Below, in pieces: positions 59,667-64,000 of a stretch of 64,000 bases of DNA (positions are counted from its first letter, which is position 1; every line of letters starts with the position of its first letter). The stretch is from Ophioderma brevispina (taxonomy: Eukaryota; Echinodermata; Ophiuroidea; Amphilepidida; Ophiodermatidae). A program made the translations under genes and the position numbers. The notes under the pieces are model-generated. The model was given only the letters and a program-made list of their open reading frames with translations, was not told the DNA's origin and made no database searches. The stretch lies in the NCBI GenBank assembly GCA_023653785.1, contig JAMKCH010005417.1:212728-276727 (forward strand), read 5' to 3'.

Positions 59667-62600
59667 TTAGGAATTGACTACTGAAACAACTTGCATATTA
59701 GCCGTATGGCCTAAACCCAATGTCATATAGTCGTCTAAATGTACATTTTCCTGGTATTGACACACTTCACCAACCCGGACATCTGCCAACTTGTTTAATG
59801 CATCCTGGGGGCATAAGTGTCCAAAAGATGATGACAAACAGGTTTTCCTTGTCTTTTGTCTGTGATACATTTTAGTACATTCAGGACATTAATGTTTACC
59901 TTTAATGCAGGTATGACACTTTTTGTGGATTGTTTTTCTGAAGCATGTTTTCCAAGGTAATGTCATGCCAACACCAACTATCCTAAGGATAACAATACGT
60001 TCAAATGGATCTCTTGCTTTGTGTAGTAAGGTTATAGATGTCATGGTCCCCAATTCTATCCTAATGATACCAATAGTTCAAATATATCCATCTTGTTTTG
60101 TGTAGTAGTTAAGGTCATGTCCTACGCCAATTCTATTCTACTGATAACATACGTTTACAAATAGATCATCTTGCTTTGTGTAGTAGTTTAAATGTCATGT
60201 CCACCCAATTCTATTCTAATGAGAACATACGTTCAATGGATCAATCTTGCTTTGTGTAGTAGGTTAATGTCAGTCCAGGGGTGGCCAATTCTATCCTGAA
60301 TGAATAACAATAGCGTTCAAATAGATCATCCTTTCTTTGTGTAGTAGTTTAATGTCCAATGTCCACCCAATTCCTCTTCTAATGATAACATACTTTGTTC
60401 AAATGGATCATCTTGTTTTGTGTAGTAGGTTAATGTCATGTCCACCCAATTCTATCCAATGAAACAATACATTCAAATGAGTCATCTTGCTTTGTGTAGT
60501 GGGTTAATGTCATGTCCACCCAATTCTATCATAATGATAACAATACATTCAAAAAATGGATCACCTTGCTTTGGATGGGTTATGTCTGTCCACCCAATTC
60601 TATCATCCTGATAACACTAATGTTCAAATGATCCCCTTGCTTTGTGTAGTGGGTAATGTCATGTCCACCCATTCAACTATCATATGATAACAATATGTGC
60701 AAATAGATCAATCTTGCTTTGTGTAGTGTGTGTAATGTCATGTCCCACCCATTCTATCCTACTGAGTACAATTACGTTCAAATGGATCACCTTGCTTTGG
60801 TGTACCAGGAGGTGGGGTCCTCACGTTGGTTTGGTAGGGACATGCCTCCGAGAGTTTGGAAGTAGGACCCATAATCTAACCAATTTTTTGCCAAAAAAGG
60901 GACCATAGTCTATCTAGAGATGCAAATGTTTGGGCCAAATTTAACTCAATTTGCTTTTTTTGTTCAAAATTATGACATTTTTACACATATTTGGAAAATT
61001 TTGACTCAGATTAAGAAAATCAGACCTAATTTTCCAACAATTTTAGAAAATTCAGAAAAACAACCTTGGCTATAAACCAAAATTGGCATAACAAGAGTGT
61101 CATTGATATACCGGATGCTGAAAATAGAAGACTGATGTTTGCCGCACGTCCTTGTATGGTCATTTGTACCTTCTGGCCCCCCTGTACCCCTTGACCTTTG
61201 TGTGTGTGGTTAGGAGGTTGAATATGGAATATGAAGTGACAGATTGTTGGTTTGAGCCTCCTTGAGCCTCCCTATATCTTACGACAATTATCTTTTTCCA
61301 CTTTTAAGTCCAAACTAAACTTGAGACTGACATAGCAACCTGTGGATTACATAAAGTACTACATGGGTATAAAAAAAGTTGCACGCTTTGTGTGTTCATA
61401 CTGCGACACTAAATCACATACCCAATGAGGGCATTTCATAGTGTGTTCTATCTTTCTAGAGATAGCTGCACTTTTTGATTGGTCAAAAGTAAATATTACA
61501 CAACCGATGTATGGTGTTAAAAGGATATAGTGTACTCAACATTGGATGTATTTTCACACTGACCTAACTAAATCATTACCTTGCAACACCTGCCCCAACT
61601 ACCGTATTGTTCCTAATAAACGCCCGGGGCGGTGCATTTTTTCAAAATGGGGGGGCATTTATTTCAGTCAAATATGGAAAGTAAAAAATCCCGCAAAATC
61701 ACCTTACACACGCTTATTTTCGCTGATTACCAATAATACAAACGAACGAGCAGGTGGACGCTGTTTTCGCACATACCGAGGTCAAAGTTCCATACTAATT
61801 AAACTATTACAACTGTGCACTACTACTGTGTTAAATACGTCACACTCGTCATAGCAACTACAAACATGCTATAGCCCACGTTATTTTGGAAGCCATTTGG
61901 AAATCTGCAAAAAACACTGTGCCCGATCTTTGCGACGGTAAACTTTCTGAACAAACCACATGCCTGACGATGTTCTTGGATATCTAAGGATCATTTTATA
62001 AGCGAGGGTCACCTGGCGAAATCAACGAGAAAGTGCATTTTTCCGTGCTGTAAGATTTAGTTATAATGGGCTTGGGCGGCCAGTTACCATTAGTGACGGA
62101 TCATAAGCAGAAAGCATTGATGACAACAGCGATTATGATACGGATTGCGACAGTCCCGGCCATTAAATCATGTGATTTAGGTGAGCTTAACTCATTTTCT
62201 TGAATAGTTTTATCCAAAAATCTTAAGGGGCATTTATTAGAGCAGGGGCGTTTATTAGGAACAACACGGTATATTGAAACTTAAAGAATGACCAGACTGG
62301 CTTGAACCCTTCTCTTCCATCTCTAACCTGGCCAGATTTTACATTCCTTAAATGTTCAATGCAACATCCACTAAATCACCTTCTTATTTCATATCAACAT
62401 TGAGAAGACACAAGACTGCATGAAATGTTTCCATCAGCAATGGTTATAATGACTTTTGATATTCTTTGCCTTTCATTTTTGACATTTACTCATTTCCAAT
62501 TGTGATCATCTGATTTTATATTAATTTACAGTAGTATGAATTTTTTGAAATTACACTCTCATGTTGGCCCCATTCCTGACCGACTTCGCCCCAAATTTGA

Positions 62601-62713
62601 AAACCTCATTTGGACCATAATGAAAAGTTCTTGAAATATCTTCTTACTGTCCTGGTTTGAGGCAATTTGGAAGAGTCCAAAGAAAAACAGCATACTCGAA
62701 GTACTCCACAGAG
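59667..62713 (-). CDS. Cysteine-containing protein, last two exons of a minus-strand gene
   Basis: Exon 62713-62648 follows acceptor ttctttgtattacag and ends GGACA|gtaaga. Exon 59859-59667 follows acceptor aaaatgtatcacag and ends TAA (59667-59669). Phases match (2/1). Together they give about 85 residues: SVEYFEYAVFLWTLPNCLKP, then KTRKTCLSSSFGHLCPQD, ALNKLADVRVGEVCQYQEN, and ending NMQVVSVVNS. Four cysteines are present and there is no membrane segment. The 2.8-kb intron contains the 78-bp satellite and a 673-bp MITE. At least one upstream exon is missing; it must end with two leftover bases. A signal-peptide-like frame near 63900 (-) is a speculative candidate. No family was recognised. Confidence 0.55.
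59955..60806. repeat. 78-bp satellite, about eleven ragged copies
   Basis: The unit runs ccaattctatcctaatgata, acaatacgttcaaatggatc, atcttgctttgtgtagtagg, ttaatgtcatgtccaccc. Most units carry private 1-5 bp indels. It lies inside the intron of the 59667-62713 gene. Confidence 0.9.
60807..61601. other. Intronic sequence with one open plus-strand stretch
   Basis: At about 61086-61190 the plus strand reads SVIDIPDAENRRLMFAARPC, protein-like but without a good acceptor. It could be a retroelement scrap. Confidence 0.3.
61602..62274. mobile_element. MITE with TACCGTRTTGTTCC ends, long copy
   Basis: 673 bp, with ends taccgtattgttcctaataa and ttattaggaacaacacggta. It contains all parts of the short copy at 3943-4291 plus an extra ~320 bp (61725-62105). 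No transposase motif recognised in the extra part. Confidence 0.85.
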
Positions 62714-62793
62714 CTGTAATACAAAGAATACCTGAATTCCACTGCCAGTCACCCGGTAGATGCCAAAGAGAAAGCTAAGGGTACAAGCTATCA

Positions 62794-63237
62794 ATGACCT
62801 TATGCTGTGTAATCCCCAGTTACGCTAAAATCACACTTCGCACATACTCATCTGTAACACAAATGACCATCATCACTCCTCTTGCAGCCTCAAGGTATTC
62901 TCACGCAACCACGCAAAGAGTACCAAGGTGCATGTTGAAGCCAACGCATTACCAAGACCTGCTGACAAGCCTTGACAGCATATCATATCTCAGCGTTTCA
63001 TCTCACGCTTGCATCATACAAATCAAACACTTCATTCAGTCAGTGAGTTGTCCGTCACCAGCACACCTCACCTTTGATTGCTCCGATTCAGTGTTGGCCA
63101 CAAAAACTCTCCAACACCTTTTACCTGATGTTTTTTTGCCACCTTTGTTAATTTTCTTGAAATTCTTCTTTTCCTTACCACTAATCCCCTTGTCTGACCA
63201 GGTATTCAATGCCCCTTTTTGTATCTTCCTAAATTAG
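62794..63237 (+). other. 147-codon open frame, doubtful
   Basis: Ser/Thr/Leu-rich plus-strand frame, followed by AATAAA at about 63296. No domain is recognisable and no splice partners were found. It might be a 3' exon, but composition alone does not support that. Confidence 0.2.
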
Positions 63238-63385
63238 TATTTCTTGTTCTACTTTGTTGCCCTACTTTTGGACTAAAGTGACCCACAATCACAGAAATAA
63301 AGGAGGTGAACCTTGACTATAGTCCATTTCTATACCTCAGTTCAGTGATGTCATAACCTTGACTCAGCTTTTACGCACACGTGCG

Positions 63386-63567
63386 CCAGGGGGGCGGCGA
63401 GGGGGGCGGCCCCCCTGAGAGTTTCAAAATTTAGGAAAAACAGGGGATTTAAGCAATAAATTGTGTAAAAATGAGGGTTTTTTTACCTATATGAGGTAAT
63501 TGTGCAATGTTTCGCCCCTCCTATGATTTTCGCCCCTCCTATGATTTTACCCTGGCGCCGCCCCTGG
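63386..63567. mobile_element. MITE with CCAGGGGCGGCG-type ends
   Basis: Left end ccaggggggcggcg; right end cgccgcccctgg. It includes a tandem pair of ttcgcccctcctatgatt (63511-63546). No clear target duplication. Confidence 0.7.
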
Positions 63568-64000
63568 TCAAGGTATGCTGTCTTTGTGCACGCGTGCAAA
63601 ACCGCCGTCGCTTTAAGCCAGCATGTGTGGTTTACTGGTGCGACCATCAAATCTCGTGCAGACGTCATTGCATTTAGGTAGGGAAATGTAGTCACCCTTT
63701 TTTGCCCTGTTTGGATGGATGTACATTATGGGGGTATTTTTAAAATGTTCAGATAAGCATTTTGCATGTTGTGGCATCCCCCATAATGCTTGTGTTGGCT
63801 GCACATGCCACTGCACCTGCACCAGTATCTTTACTTTTCCCTTGTCCGTTTCTGCACAAACAATTGCAGTGCTAAGTGACAAATACAGTGACATGACATA
63901 TACACGTGTGTATCTATTTGCGTGAACTGCGCTTACGTGCATTCCAAAGGTGTGTCGTTTTGGCGGCAAAGCGGGCGTACATAGTTCCATGTCCAAGGGA
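63568..64000. other. Window edge; speculative signal-peptide frame on minus strand
   Basis: A minus frame contains MSLYLSLSTAIVCAETDKGK followed by a donor-like gtaaag near 63840. It is unsupported by any adjoining exon. Confidence 0.2.

Noticed and set aside
59955..60806. CRISPR-like array
   Set aside because: The whole 78-bp unit repeats with no unique spacers, and the context is an animal genome.
62732..62774. Exon-like segment (LSLWHLPGDWQWNS) with acceptor and donor
   Set aside because: It ends 18 bp before the better supported exon at 62713, too short for an intron, and would need a different phase.

Overview
This is animal genomic DNA: AT-rich, intron-bearing, without any long uninterrupted gene, and packed with dispersed transposons, SINEs and satellites. 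The combination of a DIRS-type tyrosine-recombinase retrotransposon, tRNA-derived SINEs with (ATT)n tails, hAT MITEs with CAGTGGCGTAA-type ends and many snap-back MITEs is what I would expect in a marine invertebrate, most likely a deuterostome (echinoderm or hemichordate). That placement is inference. Some arrays (15-16.6 kb, 59.9-60.8 kb) have indel-ragged units, which may be real divergence or assembly noise.

Genes were found by joining open exons at GT-AG borders with matching phase. The best is a complete four-exon minus-strand gene (292-6410) for a ~203-residue secreted protein with a signal peptide and an Ig-like core that lacks the usual cysteine pair. A second minus-strand gene (46849-47739, last four exons) ends a six-cysteine protein; a third (59667-62713, last two exons) ends a four-cysteine protein. 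Weaker exons are at 24377-24498 (-), 53539-54130 (+), 55414-55761 (-), 8566-8827 (-), 52766-53037 and 20577-20690 (-). I could not assign any of these proteins to a named family.

Layout. 0-6.8 kb: secreted Ig-like gene, its introns loaded with a tRNA-derived SINE, a palindromic MITE, two other MITEs and a GAT microsatellite. 7-13 kb: TIR elements and palindromic AT-rich DNA. 15-20.3 kb: CTAG-rich minisatellite, hAT MITEs and a 113-bp satellite. 22.6-29.6 kb: MITEs and a 1,275-bp non-autonomous hAT with a perfect 8-bp target duplication. 31.2-37.2 kb: a GC-rich, decayed DIRS element on the minus strand with inverted terminal repeats and an internal complementary region. 38-46.5 kb: further TIR elements, two SINEs and a 1.1-kb foldback element. 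46.8-53 kb: Cys-rich gene, degenerate minisatellites, and a SINE inserted into an older repeat. 54.2-55.1 kb: polypurine tract. 58.7-60.8 kb: a perfect 24-bp minisatellite and a 78-bp satellite in an intron. 61.6-64 kb: a MITE and the 5' visible exon of the third gene.

No rRNA, functional tRNA, CRISPR array or bacterial-type operon was seen.
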